A stretch of DNA of 12,388 bases from positions 1 to 12,388 of the forward strand of contig JAEZJZ010000084.1 in the NCBI GenBank assembly GCA_023436245.1, read 5' to 3'. Both the position numbers and the translations under genes were made by a program. The stretch is from Bacillota bacterium (GTDB lineage: Bacteria; Bacillota; UBA994; UBA5500). Positions 6,113 through 12,388 of this stretch are shown here, piece after piece (position 1 is the first letter of the stretch; each line of letters begins with the position of its first letter). Below the pieces are notes generated by a model. It was not told the DNA's origin, did not search any database, and saw only the letters and a program-made list of their open reading frames with translations.

Positions 6113-8239
6113 CTACTTCAGAGACAGCCCGATGCGTTTTCGGGTGAGATCCAGACTGATCACCCGCGCGCTCACCGGTTGCCCCACGTGCAGCGCTTCG
6201 CTCGGATGCTTGATGTAGCGGTCAGAGATCTCCGAGATGTGCACCAGGCCGTCCTGCTTGACACCGATGTCCACAAAGGCACCAAAGTCGACCACGTTGC
6301 GCACCACTCCCGGCAGCACCATCCCCTCCTGCAAATCCTCCATCCTGAGGACGTCCCGGCGGAAGATGGGACCGGGCAGATCCTCACGTGGGTCGCGTCC
6401 GGGCCGGCGAAGTGCATGATAGATGTCTCGCAGAGTAGGTAAGCCCGCCTGCAGTGACTTGGCCAACTCCGCCAGATCCGCCTCTGCCAGTACCGCCTGT
6501 CCCTTGGCCAACCCTTGAGCGTCCACCCCCAACCGCTGCAGCAGCTGGTCGGCCAGCTGATACGATTCGGGGTGAACTGAGGTGTTGTCCAGCAGATTGT
6601 CAGCCGCCGGAATGCGCAGGAAACCGGCGCACTGGGTGAATGCTGCCGGACCGAGGCGCGGCACCTTTAGCAACGCCGTCCTCGATTTGAACGGCCCGTT
6701 AGCGTCGCGATAGGCCACAATGTTCTTGGCCACGGTCGCAGAGATGCCAGCTACATAGCGCAAGAGCGCCGGGGACGCGGTATTCAGGTCGACACCCACG
6801 CTGTTCACGACATCCTCGACCACGCCCTGCAGGGTTTCTGCCAGGCGCTTCTGGTTGACATCGTGCTGATATTGGCCCACGCCAATCGATTTCGGATCGA
6901 TCTTCACCAGTTCGGCCAACGGATCCTGCAGCCGGCGACCGATGGAGACCGCCCCCCGCAGAGTAACATCCAGGTCGGGCAACTCCTCTACCGCTAGGGC
7001 CGAGGCAGAATAGACAGAGGCACCGGCCTCGCTGACAATGGTGTAGCTAGTTGGCAGGTGGTGCTCGCTGATCAAGGCGGCCACAAACTCCTCGCTCTCG
7101 CGCGACCCGGTGCCGTTACCAATGGAAACGACATCCACCTGATAATCCTTGATCCAACGTAAGAACAGAGCACGCCCGCGCACGAGGTCGTTCTGCGGCG
7201 GTGTAACATAAGCCACATCGGTAGTCAGAACGCGCCCGGTGGGGCCGACCACCGCCAGCTTGCAGCCGGTACGGTAGGCCGGGTCCACCGCCAGCACCGT
7301 CTTGCCCTTGACCGGCGCCTGCAGCAACAAGTTTCTCACGTTATCCGCAAACACCTTGATAGCCTGCTCTTCGGCGGTTTCGGTCAAGGTTCCTCGGATT
7401 TCCCGCTCAATGGAAGGGAAGAGCAGGCGCTGGCACCCGTCAGCCACTGCCGCCAGCAGGTAGGCTGGAATCTCCCGCCGACCGGACCAGCGCTGGGCCA
7501 CGCGGTCAATCAACTGCTGTTGGTTGACGACCAGGGCCACCTTCAGAATCTCTTCCCGCTCGCCGCGATTGATGGCCAGCACCCGGTGCGCTGGAATGGT
7601 GCGCAGAGCCTCCCGGTAGTGATAGTACATCTCGTAAGCCGAAGACACCTGGTCATCTTTGGCCTCACTGACGATCTCACCGTATGTACGATAGAAGTTG
7701 CGCACCAATTCTCTGATCAGGAACTCCTCGCTCAACCGTTCAGCGATAATGTCACTCGCTCCCGCCATCGCCTCTTCTACTGTCTGCACACCCTGCTCGG
7801 GGTCGACATAGAGTGCTGCGAGCTCCTTAGCCGAGGCATCCGTCTGCCGGGCGTCGAGCAGCGATTCGGCCAGGGGCTCCAAGCCCTTCTCCTTGGCCAT
7901 GGTCGCCCTGGTGCGCCGCTTGGGCCGATAAGGCAGATACAGATCCTCCACCTGCTGCATCACTTCGGTGGCCTCGATCTGCGCGGCCAGCTCGTCAGTC
8001 AGTTTGCCCTGCTCAGCGATCAGCCGTTTCACTTCCTCCTGCCGCGCGGTCAGCGTACGCAGATAGGTCAAACGATCCGCCAGACGGCGGAGGACGGTCT
8101 CGTCCATCTCGCCGGTCATCTCCTTGCGGTAACGGGCAATAAAGGGCACCGTGTTGCCCTGGTCCAGCAAACCCACGGCATTGGACAATTGCGTCAGTGG
8201 TAGCTGCAGTTCTGCCTGCAGCCTCTTGGTGATATCCAT
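6113..8239 (-). CDS. tex: Tex, RNA-binding S1-domain transcription accessory protein
   Basis: About 708 aa. Tex is a conserved cytoplasmic RNA-binding protein linked to transcription and RNA metabolism. The N-terminal region carries family signatures: GNTVPFIARYRKEMTGEMDE (about 28-47) and VEDLYLPYRPKRRTRATMAKEKGLEPLA. A YqgF-like RNase H-fold domain begins near residue 310 (VLAVDPAYRTGCKLAVV), helix-hairpin-helix motifs follow at about 485-545 (LNTASPALLRYVAGI, KVPRLGPAAFTQCAGF), and an S1 domain closes the protein (about 631-705: GVVRNVVDFGAFVDIGV, DGLVHISEIS, KRIGLSLK). The ATG at 8239 is chosen because GGGGGG (8252-8247) is 7 nt upstream; the longer frame from 8281 has 14 residues of no family character. 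Ending right after the S1 domain makes it slightly shorter than many Tex proteins, which have a tail. Confidence 0.97.
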   Translation of the reverse strand: MDITKRLQAELQLPLTQLSNAVGLLDQGNTVPFIARYRKEMTGEMDETVLRRLADRLTYLRTLTARQEEVKRLIAEQGKLTDELAAQIEATEVMQQVEDLYLPYRPKRRTRATMAKEKGLEPLAESLLDARQTDASAKELAALYVDPEQGVQTVEEAMAGASDIIAERLSEEFLIRELVRNFYRTYGEIVSEAKDDQVSSAYEMYYHYREALRTIPAHRVLAINRGEREEILKVALVVNQQQLIDRVAQRWSGRREIPAYLLAAVADGCQRLLFPSIEREIRGTLTETAEEQAIKVFADNVRNLLLQAPVKGKTVLAVDPAYRTGCKLAVVGPTGRVLTTDVAYVTPPQNDLVRGRALFLRWIKDYQVDVVSIGNGTGSRESEEFVAALISEHHLPTSYTIVSEAGASVYSASALAVEELPDLDVTLRGAVSIGRRLQDPLAELVKIDPKSIGVGQYQHDVNQKRLAETLQGVVEDVVNSVGVDLNTASPALLRYVAGISATVAKNIVAYRDANGPFKSRTALLKVPRLGPAAFTQCAGFLRIPAADNLLDNTSVHPESYQLADQLLQRLGVDAQGLAKGQAVLAEADLAELAKSLQAGLPTLRDIYHALRRPGRDPREDLPGPIFRRDVLRMEDLQEGMVLPGVVRNVVDFGAFVDIGVKQDGLVHISEISDRYIKHPSEALHVGQPVSARVISLDLTRKRIGLSLK

Positions 8240-8529
8240 CAATAATCCCCCCAGATGATTGCTATGTTGCCGGGAATCCACCTCGGTTCAATCCAGAGCC
8301 TAGCGTCTCTCGCTGCCAGATGCCCTGCATACCTGTAGCTTGAAACCTGACGCTCGGCTGGTGACAACCTGCTCGGCGCAACTTGGGCTGAGAACCTATT
8401 ATTCGGCGAGCGGCAGCGCTAGTCCTACCTCAGAGCGATGTTTGGTGGTCAGCAAACCGTTCGAGAGCAGGAATAACGCCTGTGACAGCGAAGCTTATTC
8501 CCTTAGGCATCTATGAACGGAGGTCTATC
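8240..8529. other. 290-bp divergent intergenic region (tex / nhaC)
   Basis: Must hold the promoters of both divergent genes. I see no convincing -35/-10 pair on either strand; TATTAT at 8397-8402 has no partner -35. GCTCGGC occurs twice as a direct repeat (8352-8358 and 8371-8377). GTTTG/CAAAC (8440-8457) forms a weak hairpin. No recognised riboswitch is present. Confidence 0.4.
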
Positions 8530-9921
8530 ATGACAAAGAAGCCCACTGTCCTCTGCGCACTCACTCCAGTGCTGATCACTTCCGCCTTGCTGCTGCTGTC
8601 TTCCGTCAGAATCCACACCAGCATGCACGTTGCCCTGATCATCGGCGCGGCCGTCGCCTCCGTGATCGGCCTCAGCTTGGGGCACCGCTGGGCAGATCTG
8701 CAGAAGATGATGGTCAACGGGATCACCACCATTTTGCCGGTGATCATGATCCTGATCCTGGTCGGTGCGCTGATGGGCATCTGGATAGCCTCTGGAACTG
8801 TTCCAGCCATGGTCTATTATGGACTACAATTGGTGGGACCGCAAAGCTTCCTGCCCTTGGCGTTCCTGCTCTGTGCCGGCGTTTCGCTTTCCATCGGCAC
8901 TGCCTTTGGTACCACCTCAACCATTGGGCTGGCTATGCTTGGCGTCGGTCAGGCATTAGGACTGCCTCTACCTTTAGTAGTGGGAGCGATCGTGTCGGGC
9001 GTGTACTTCGGCGATCGTCTATCTCCGCTCGGCAGCGCCCTGAACACCACCGCAGCAGTCACTGAGACTGACGTTTACCAGACTATGCGCCATATGTTCG
9101 CGACCACCGTGCCACCTTTTCTGCTCGCTCTCGCCTTCTACACTTGGCAAGGCGGCCTGCTGGCCGGATCAGGCACGGCAGTGACAACTGGCGCTTTTCT
9201 CCGCGAAATCTCCCTCTCGTTCAACCTTTCCCCCTGGTTGCTGCTGCCGCCAGCAGCAGTAATCCTACTGGCGGCGAGGCGGCTGCCTTCAGTTCCAACC
9301 CTGGCGATCGGCGCCGGACTAGGGGCCGTCACCGCTGCCGTTTGGCAACGCACCCCGCTGGCCACTCTGTTCACCGCTGTCCAAACCGGTTGGCACAGCG
9401 ACAGCAGCAATGCGGTGGTCAGGCAACTGCTGAACCGCGGCGGTATCAACAGCATGGTGGAAGTGATCACGCTGCTGACCATCGCCATGAGCTTTGCCGG
9501 GGTCCTGGAAGGAACGGGCATGCTACAGGCGCTGCTCGGTCCGGTCCTCAAGCGACTGCGGACGGTGCCGCAGACAGTTGCGGGGACTGCTGCGCTGGGA
9601 ACGGTGGTGGCCATGATCGGGGCCAACCAGGCTCTACCTTTGATTGTCATAGGAAGGTCGCTGCGAGAGAAGTACCGCGAGCTGGGGCTCCCGGCCGAAA
9701 GCCTAGCCAGAGCCTTGCTCGACTCAGCCGGCATCATCTGTCCGCTGATCCCCTGGAACCTGAACGGCCTGTTTGTGAACAGCATGCTCGGGGTCGCTGT
9801 CACTAGCTATGCTCCCTACGCCGTCTTCTGCTGGCTGCTGCCTCTGACCACGGTTGCCTGGTCGTTCTTTCCGCGGTTGATGCAGACCCGGGCAGCGACC
9901 AGGCTAGGGAGCCCAAGCTAA
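8530..9921 (+). CDS. nhaC: NhaC-family Na+/H+ antiporter
   Basis: A 463-aa polytopic inner-membrane secondary transporter, the same length as characterised NhaC proteins (about 460 aa). Hydrophobic segments span nearly the whole protein. Family signatures include SIGTAFGTTSTIG (about 111-123, NhaC SxGTxWGTxGTxG-type), GDRLSPLGSALNTT (about 151-164, corresponding to GDKxSPLSDTTN), and a C-terminal half with GGINSMVEVITLL, GANQALPLIVIGRSL, and LLDSAGIICPLIPWN. The family exchanges Na+ for H+; some members move organic acids, so the true substrate here is open. The ATG at 8530 has GGAGG 6 nt upstream (8519-8523) and is preferred to a GTG at 8482. It converges on the M20 gene and shares its terminator. 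Confidence 0.93.
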   Translation: MTKKPTVLCALTPVLITSALLLLSSVRIHTSMHVALIIGAAVASVIGLSLGHRWADLQKMMVNGITTILPVIMILILVGALMGIWIASGTVPAMVYYGLQLVGPQSFLPLAFLLCAGVSLSIGTAFGTTSTIGLAMLGVGQALGLPLPLVVGAIVSGVYFGDRLSPLGSALNTTAAVTETDVYQTMRHMFATTVPPFLLALAFYTWQGGLLAGSGTAVTTGAFLREISLSFNLSPWLLLPPAAVILLAARRLPSVPTLAIGAGLGAVTAAVWQRTPLATLFTAVQTGWHSDSSNAVVRQLLNRGGINSMVEVITLLTIAMSFAGVLEGTGMLQALLGPVLKRLRTVPQTVAGTAALGTVVAMIGANQALPLIVIGRSLREKYRELGLPAESLARALLDSAGIICPLIPWNLNGLFVNSMLGVAVTSYAPYAVFCWLLPLTTVAWSFFPRLMQTRAATRLGSPS

Positions 9922-9929
9922 GAACAAAG

Positions 9930-9956
9930 AGAAAGAGGGCCGAAAGCCCTCTTTCT
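9930..9956. terminator. Bidirectional rho-independent terminator
   Basis: A perfect 11-bp stem, AGAAAGAGGGC (9930-9940), loop CGAAA, GCCCTCTTTCT (9946-9956). The A/T-rich flanks give U-rich tails on both transcripts, so it fits both the nhaC gene (stop 9921) and the convergent M20 gene (stop 9964). Confidence 0.9.
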
Positions 9957-9963
9957 GTGCTCC

Positions 9964-11148
9964 TTACTTTGCCAACTCCTGCTCCACCAACTGACAGAGC
10001 ATAGCTACCCCCAGCGGCAGAGCCTTCTCGTTCAAGTCGAAGCCTGGGTGATGAGCCGGGAACTGCTCTCGCCCATCATCCAGCGCGCTGCCCAGCCAGA
10101 ACAGTGCCCCCGGCACCTGCTCCAAGAAATAGGAGAAGTCCTCGCCGCCCATGGAGGGAGACTCCAACATCACCACCGAACCTTCTCCCAGCACAGCTGT
10201 AGCGGCTGCTACGACCTGATCCACCTTGGCCGGGTCGTTTGGCACAGAAGGATAACCCAAGGTGTAGACGAGTTCGTACTTGGCGCCAAATGCCGCGGTA
10301 ACACCAGCGACAATCTGCTCAATCTTGTGGCGCACGAGCTGCCTGGTCTCCGGGTCGAGGCTACGAATGGTACAATCCAGAGTAGCCGTGTCAGCAACCA
10401 CGTTATAGCGGTAGCCTGCATGCAACTCACCCACGGTGAGCACGGCCGGCTGCAAGGGATTGGCGTTCCGGGACACGATGCTCTGCAGAGCAACCACCAC
10501 CTGCGCAGCGGTGAGTAAAGCATCCACCGTCTGGTGCGGGGCCGAGCCGTGCCCACCCTTGCCCATAATGCGAATCTCAGCCCGGTCACTGGCCGCCATC
10601 ATTGGTCCCTTGGCAATGCTGATCTGGCCAACTGGCAGGTCCCCCATGGTGTGGAGAGCATAGATGGCGTCCACCGCCGGGGCCTGCAGCACTCCGGCTG
10701 CAATCATCGGCTGCGCCCCGCCCTCCGGCGGGCATTCCTCAGCTGGCTGGAAAAACAGCTTGACTGTCCCAGCCAGACGATCCCGGTGCTGTTGTAACAG
10801 CAAGCCAACCCCAGCCAACATGGCACTGTGTGAGTCATGACCGCAGGCGTGGCTGACGCCAGCATGCCGTGAGGCGTAGGGCAGACCCGTCGTTTCAGTG
10901 ATGGGCAACGCATCCATGTCTGCCCGTAGAGCCACCACCCGGCCAGGCTGCTGACCGCTAATCGTGGCCACCATGCCAGTCCGACCGACACCAGTCTGCA
11001 CCGCGATCCCTGCCTGCCGCAGGATGTCCGCCAGAAAGCTGGCAGTCGTCTCCTCCTGATAACCGAGTTCCGGATGTTGATGGATCTGGCGGCGCATGGC
11101 CACCAACTGATCCGCCAGCTCATTGGCGGATTTCAACCAATCATTCAT
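9964..11148 (-). CDS. M20 family metallopeptidase/amidohydrolase (N-acyl-amino acid or hippurate hydrolase-like)
   Basis: A 394-aa cytoplasmic zinc or cobalt hydrolase of family M20 subfamily D, which cleaves the amide bond of N-acyl amino acids. Metal-binding residues are visible: ALRADMDALPI (about 73-83), HACGHDSHSAM (Cys102, His104), the FQPAEE acid pair (Glu137, Glu138), His166 in YALHTMGD, and the AHHPGF His close to the C terminus. GGHGSAPHQTVDA (about 198-210) marks the dimerisation domain. The size matches the family (about 380-400 aa). The ATG has GGAGG with TAGAGAGA (8 nt) between. The exact substrate cannot be told from sequence; aminoacylase, IAA-amino acid hydrolase and N-acetyl-diaminopimelate deacetylase are alternatives. 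Confidence 0.93.
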   Translation of the reverse strand: MNDWLKSANELADQLVAMRRQIHQHPELGYQEETTASFLADILRQAGIAVQTGVGRTGMVATISGQQPGRVVALRADMDALPITETTGLPYASRHAGVSHACGHDSHSAMLAGVGLLLQQHRDRLAGTVKLFFQPAEECPPEGGAQPMIAAGVLQAPAVDAIYALHTMGDLPVGQISIAKGPMMAASDRAEIRIMGKGGHGSAPHQTVDALLTAAQVVVALQSIVSRNANPLQPAVLTVGELHAGYRYNVVADTATLDCTIRSLDPETRQLVRHKIEQIVAGVTAAFGAKYELVYTLGYPSVPNDPAKVDQVVAAATAVLGEGSVVMLESPSMGGEDFSYFLEQVPGALFWLGSALDDGREQFPAHHPGFDLNEKALPLGVAMLCQLVEQELAK

Positions 11149-11274
11149 TCTCTCTACCTCCCGCTACCCTTATGCACTAAACGGATATCCAGTCTCTTCC
11201 CCACGGCTGGCCCGTTTTCCTGTCTGAGGCAGCAAAAAGAGAATGCCTCCCCCCGGCAGCCTGTGCGGCACGAC

Positions 11275-11616
11275 CTAGCCCCGTCGGCGCACGCGCAGCC
11301 TACGACGCGCATACCAAGCCGTGCCGGAGAAGAGAGCGAGCGCGCCAGTCGCAAGACGCAGGTTACGGACCAGGTAGAAGCGCTTGGTCTCAGCCTGAGT
11401 GCCGACAGTGGCTCGACTGCCCTTGACCGATAGCACCGTATACCATTCATCGCTGATGGCATCCCAATAGGCGTCTCCCACTGAGGGCGCTGTTTCGGTG
11501 CGCGCCACCACTTGGCCATCTGACCGGACCAACTCATAGATTACCGGTTCAGCGCTAACCAAGAGTAATGACAAGACAAAGCAGAACATCAATTGTTTCA
11601 TGCTATCACCGTTCAT
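11275..11616 (-). CDS. Small membrane/exported hypothetical protein
   Basis: About 113 aa from the ATG at 11616, or 108 from the ATG at 11601. The upstream GTG at 11685 has no good RBS; AGGA lies 6 nt before 11616. Two hydrophobic stretches flank a soluble middle: an N-terminal signal (MKQLMFCFVLSLLLVSA) and a C-terminal segment (TGALALFSGTAWYA) followed by a very basic tail (RRRLRVRRRG). The middle has GDAYWDAISDEWYTVLSV. The topology of a signal peptide plus C-terminal anchor with a cytoplasmic positive tail would display the middle outside the cell. I do not recognise the family. Confidence 0.6.
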   Translation of the reverse strand: MNGDSMKQLMFCFVLSLLLVSAEPVIYELVRSDGQVVARTETAPSVGDAYWDAISDEWYTVLSVKGSRATVGTQAETKRFYLVRNLRLATGALALFSGTAWYARRRLRVRRRG

Positions 11617-11724
11617 AGTCTGTCCTGAATCCGGAAATACAATGGCAGCAGGCGGCAAATGGGCATAGAGACTTGCTGTACGCACATATCTTCTTGATAG
11701 ACGACGCTAAGGAGGAGTGCGAGC

Positions 11725-11937
11725 TTGCGGCAACCTGGCGAGATCGCAGGGCAATTTGGCCTGGAGCGATGCAGTGCCTGTGGGGAGTGGATGGTCAAGG
11801 TCGAAGGCAAGGAGCTCTTGCCCGAAGAAAGGTCACAGTTGGCCAAATTGGGAATCGCCACTATCGGAGCTCGTTATCAAAGGCGCATGGTCTGTTCCCG
11901 AGAGATGAAACTGACCGGTATCTGCATGGAACATTAG
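11725..11937 (+). CDS. 70-aa four-cysteine hypothetical protein (TTG start)
   Basis: A small basic protein. The start is a TTG with a perfect AAGGAGG (11709-11715) 9 nt before it. The stop TAG is part of the left arm of a strong terminator hairpin, so the gene is tightly bounded at both ends. Cysteines fall as a CxxC pair (Cys16, Cys19 in CSACGEW) and a second pair (Cys57 and Cys67), giving four possible zinc ligands; charged helix-like sequence (KELLPEERSQLAKLG) lies between. There is no signal peptide or membrane span, so it would be cytoplasmic. The family is not recognised. An overlapping frame from a GTG at 11717 lacks the Cys pattern and is not preferred. Confidence 0.6.
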   Translation: MRQPGEIAGQFGLERCSACGEWMVKVEGKELLPEERSQLAKLGIATIGARYQRRMVCSREMKLTGICMEH

Positions 11938-11972
11938 GAGCGAAAGCAGTTGCTTTCGCTCCTCGGCCTTTT
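11936..11972 (+). terminator. Rho-independent terminator of the 70-aa gene
   Basis: AGGAGCGAAAGC (11936-11947), loop AGTT, GCTTTCGCTCCT (11952-11963), a perfect 12-bp stem, then CGGCC and TTTT (11969-11972). The stop codon of the preceding gene overlaps the first bases of the stem. Confidence 0.85.
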
Positions 11973-11991
11973 GGTGGGCATTGCTCCCAAG

Positions 11992-12020
11992 ATGACAGTG
12001 TAACGCACATGATCTATAAT
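11992..12020 (+). promoter_or_regulatory. Near-consensus sigma-A promoter facing the structured region
   Basis: ATGACA (11992-11997, five of six), exactly 17 bp, and a perfect TATAAT (12015-12020). A start site near 12027 is predicted. It lies just after the terminator of the 70-aa gene, so it starts a new transcript, but no recognised gene follows in the window. Confidence 0.6.
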
Positions 12021-12179
12021 TGGTGTTGCTCGCCTAGGGTAGAGCTAGTCGGTCTGCGAGTCCCCCAGGGCTGATGCCATCAAGCGGCGCGGCAGTCAGT
12101 GGCGGTGACGGTGGCAGAAGCGAAGCCAAGTGTGGCGAGTTCACAGCAGCTGCGCTGGGGCACGCCTTAGCGCCCTGCT

Positions 12180-12210
12180 GGGGTGGGCGCCATGCATGGC
12201 ACCCCTACGG
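12180..12210 (-). repeat. Palindromic element, copy 1 (minus orientation)
   Basis: Read on the minus strand it has the shape CGTAGGGGT then a palindrome centred on CATGCATG then GGCGCCC. The CGTAGGGG half is 12209-12202; the CATGCATG core is 12191-12198. It mirrors the copy at 12236-12262. Confidence 0.6.
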
Positions 12211-12235
12211 CGTCTGCGTAGGCGCCGTGACCGCT

Positions 12236-12262
12236 CGTAGGGGTCGCATGCATGCGACCCGC
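12236..12262 (+). repeat. Palindromic element, copy 2 (plus orientation)
   Basis: CGTAGGGG (12236-12243) leads into a perfect 20-bp palindrome (GGGTCGCATG with CATGCGACCC, 12241-12260) with the core CATGCATG (12247-12254). Together with copy 1, the outer CCCCTACG (12202-12209) and CGTAGGGG are themselves complementary, so the two can fold into a multi-arm structure. Confidence 0.65.
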
Positions 12263-12274
12263 TTCGTCATCCAG

Positions 12275-12320
12275 GCGGGAATCACCTTTATTGAGATCGC
12301 AGCACTGCGTGCTGCTGTTG
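12275..12320 (+). repeat. 46-bp direct repeat, copy 1
   Basis: Matches copy 2 with two mismatches over 46 bp (positions 12277 and 12289 differ). It contains a hairpin, GCAGCAC (12299-12305), TGC, GTGCTGC (12309-12315). Confidence 0.8.
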
Positions 12321-12342
12321 TGTGCCATCTGATTCCGGACTA

Positions 12343-12388
12343 GCCGGAATCACCTTCATTGAGATCGCAGCACTGCGTGCTGCTGTTG
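12343..12388 (+). repeat. 46-bp direct repeat, copy 2 (reaches window end)
   Basis: Begins 68 bp after copy 1. The 22-bp linker supplies GATTCCGG (12331-12338), which pairs with CCGGAATC (12344-12351) inside this copy, making an extra hairpin. More copies may follow outside the window. Confidence 0.8.

Larger units (their letters stand above)
11973..12388. other. Gene-free structured region
   Basis: I see no credible protein gene here. The stretch holds the strong plus-strand promoter at 11992-12020, a GC-rich segment with short inverted repeats (for example CAGCAG with CTGCTG and GCGCT with AGCGC between 12140 and 12180), two palindromic elements (12180-12262), and two 46-bp direct repeats at the end. 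It could be a non-coding RNA gene, the leader of a gene beyond the window, or an intergenic repeat island. Confidence 0.45.

Noticed and set aside
7520..8203. 227-codon ORF antisense to tex
   Set aside because: Lies fully inside the tex gene, which has clear domain evidence; typical antisense shadow of a GC-rich gene.
8281..8300. tRNA T-arm-like GGTTCAATCC
   Set aside because: The flanking 5-bp stem has a mismatch, there is no acceptor stem or 3' CCA-compatible end, and the upstream part would overlap the tex start region.
8387..8393. GCTGAGA resembling a TPP riboswitch core
   Set aside because: The second conserved TPP arm (around CCAGCGTAGGGA) and the flanking stem are absent.
9138..9803. 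221-codon ORF antisense to nhaC
   Set aside because: Fully overlaps the membrane transporter gene; its composition is that of a complementary frame with no domain.
11154..11537. 127-codon minus ORF overlapping the small membrane protein gene
   Set aside because: It lacks an RBS and a coherent signal or domain, whereas the alternative frame has a signal peptide, an anchor and an RBS.
12021..12180. Known structured RNA (6S, SRP, RNase P, tmRNA, fluoride riboswitch)
   Set aside because: A GGGCTGATGCC stretch recalls part of a fluoride riboswitch, but the required 5' stem and pseudoknot partner are missing; no diagnostic cores of the other RNAs were found.
12074..12343. 89-codon plus-strand ORF
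   Set aside because: It runs through both palindromic elements and into the 46-bp repeat, its composition follows the repeats, and its upstream AGGG is too close to the ATG. It is most likely a spurious frame in repeat DNA.
12275..12388. CRISPR array
   Set aside because: Only two repeats of 46 bp with a 22-bp linker that pairs with the repeat itself, no cas genes, and no additional unique spacers in view.

Overview
The window looks like a chromosomal segment of a GC-rich, Gram-positive-type bacterium, most likely a member of the Bacillota (Firmicutes). The basis is a textbook Trp T-box leader in front of trpS, two short single-span signal peptidases I of the Bacillus type (about 175 aa), purine-rich AGGAGG-like ribosome binding sites at nearly every gene, TTG and GTG starts, and a small TIGR04076-family protein. 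Genus cannot be told from the sequence alone. There is no sign of phage, transposase or plasmid genes.

Layout. (1) 63-2333: a TolB/PD40-type beta-propeller lipoprotein (minus) lies divergent to a membrane-anchored envelope protein (plus) that has a conserved His/Cys module. The 150 bp between them holds an 8-3-8 inverted repeat overlapping a candidate promoter. (2) 2339-5999: a minus-strand block reads promoter, thioredoxin-like/GNAT fusion protein, TIGR04076 protein, a second promoter with Trp T-box, trpS, two tandem lepB paralogues, and a terminator. The first two genes have their own promoter and are almost certainly co-translated. No terminator separates them from the T-box, so some read-through is likely. 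trpS and the lepB pair follow the T-box and may share its control. (3) 6067-8239: tex (minus), followed by a strong hairpin. (4) 8530-11148: an NhaC-family Na+/H+ antiporter (plus) converges with an M20 metallopeptidase/amidohydrolase (minus), and the two share one bidirectional terminator. (5) 11275-11616: a small exported membrane protein (minus), divergent to a 70-aa, four-cysteine protein (11725-11937, plus) with its own RBS and terminator.

The last 400 bases (about 11990-12388) contain no credible protein gene but are densely structured. They hold a near-consensus plus-strand promoter, then a GC-rich stretch with many short inverted repeats, then two palindromic elements in head-to-head orientation, then two copies of a 46-bp repeat (period 68 bp) each carrying its own hairpin and running off the window end. 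This is the least explained part of the window and the best place to look for a non-coding RNA or a dispersed repeat element.

No obviously new multi-gene system is visible. The novelty candidates are the structured 3' region, the Cys/His envelope protein, the CPGT-thioredoxin/GNAT fusion with its TIGR04076 partner, and the paired signal peptidases of which one has a diverged catalytic box.
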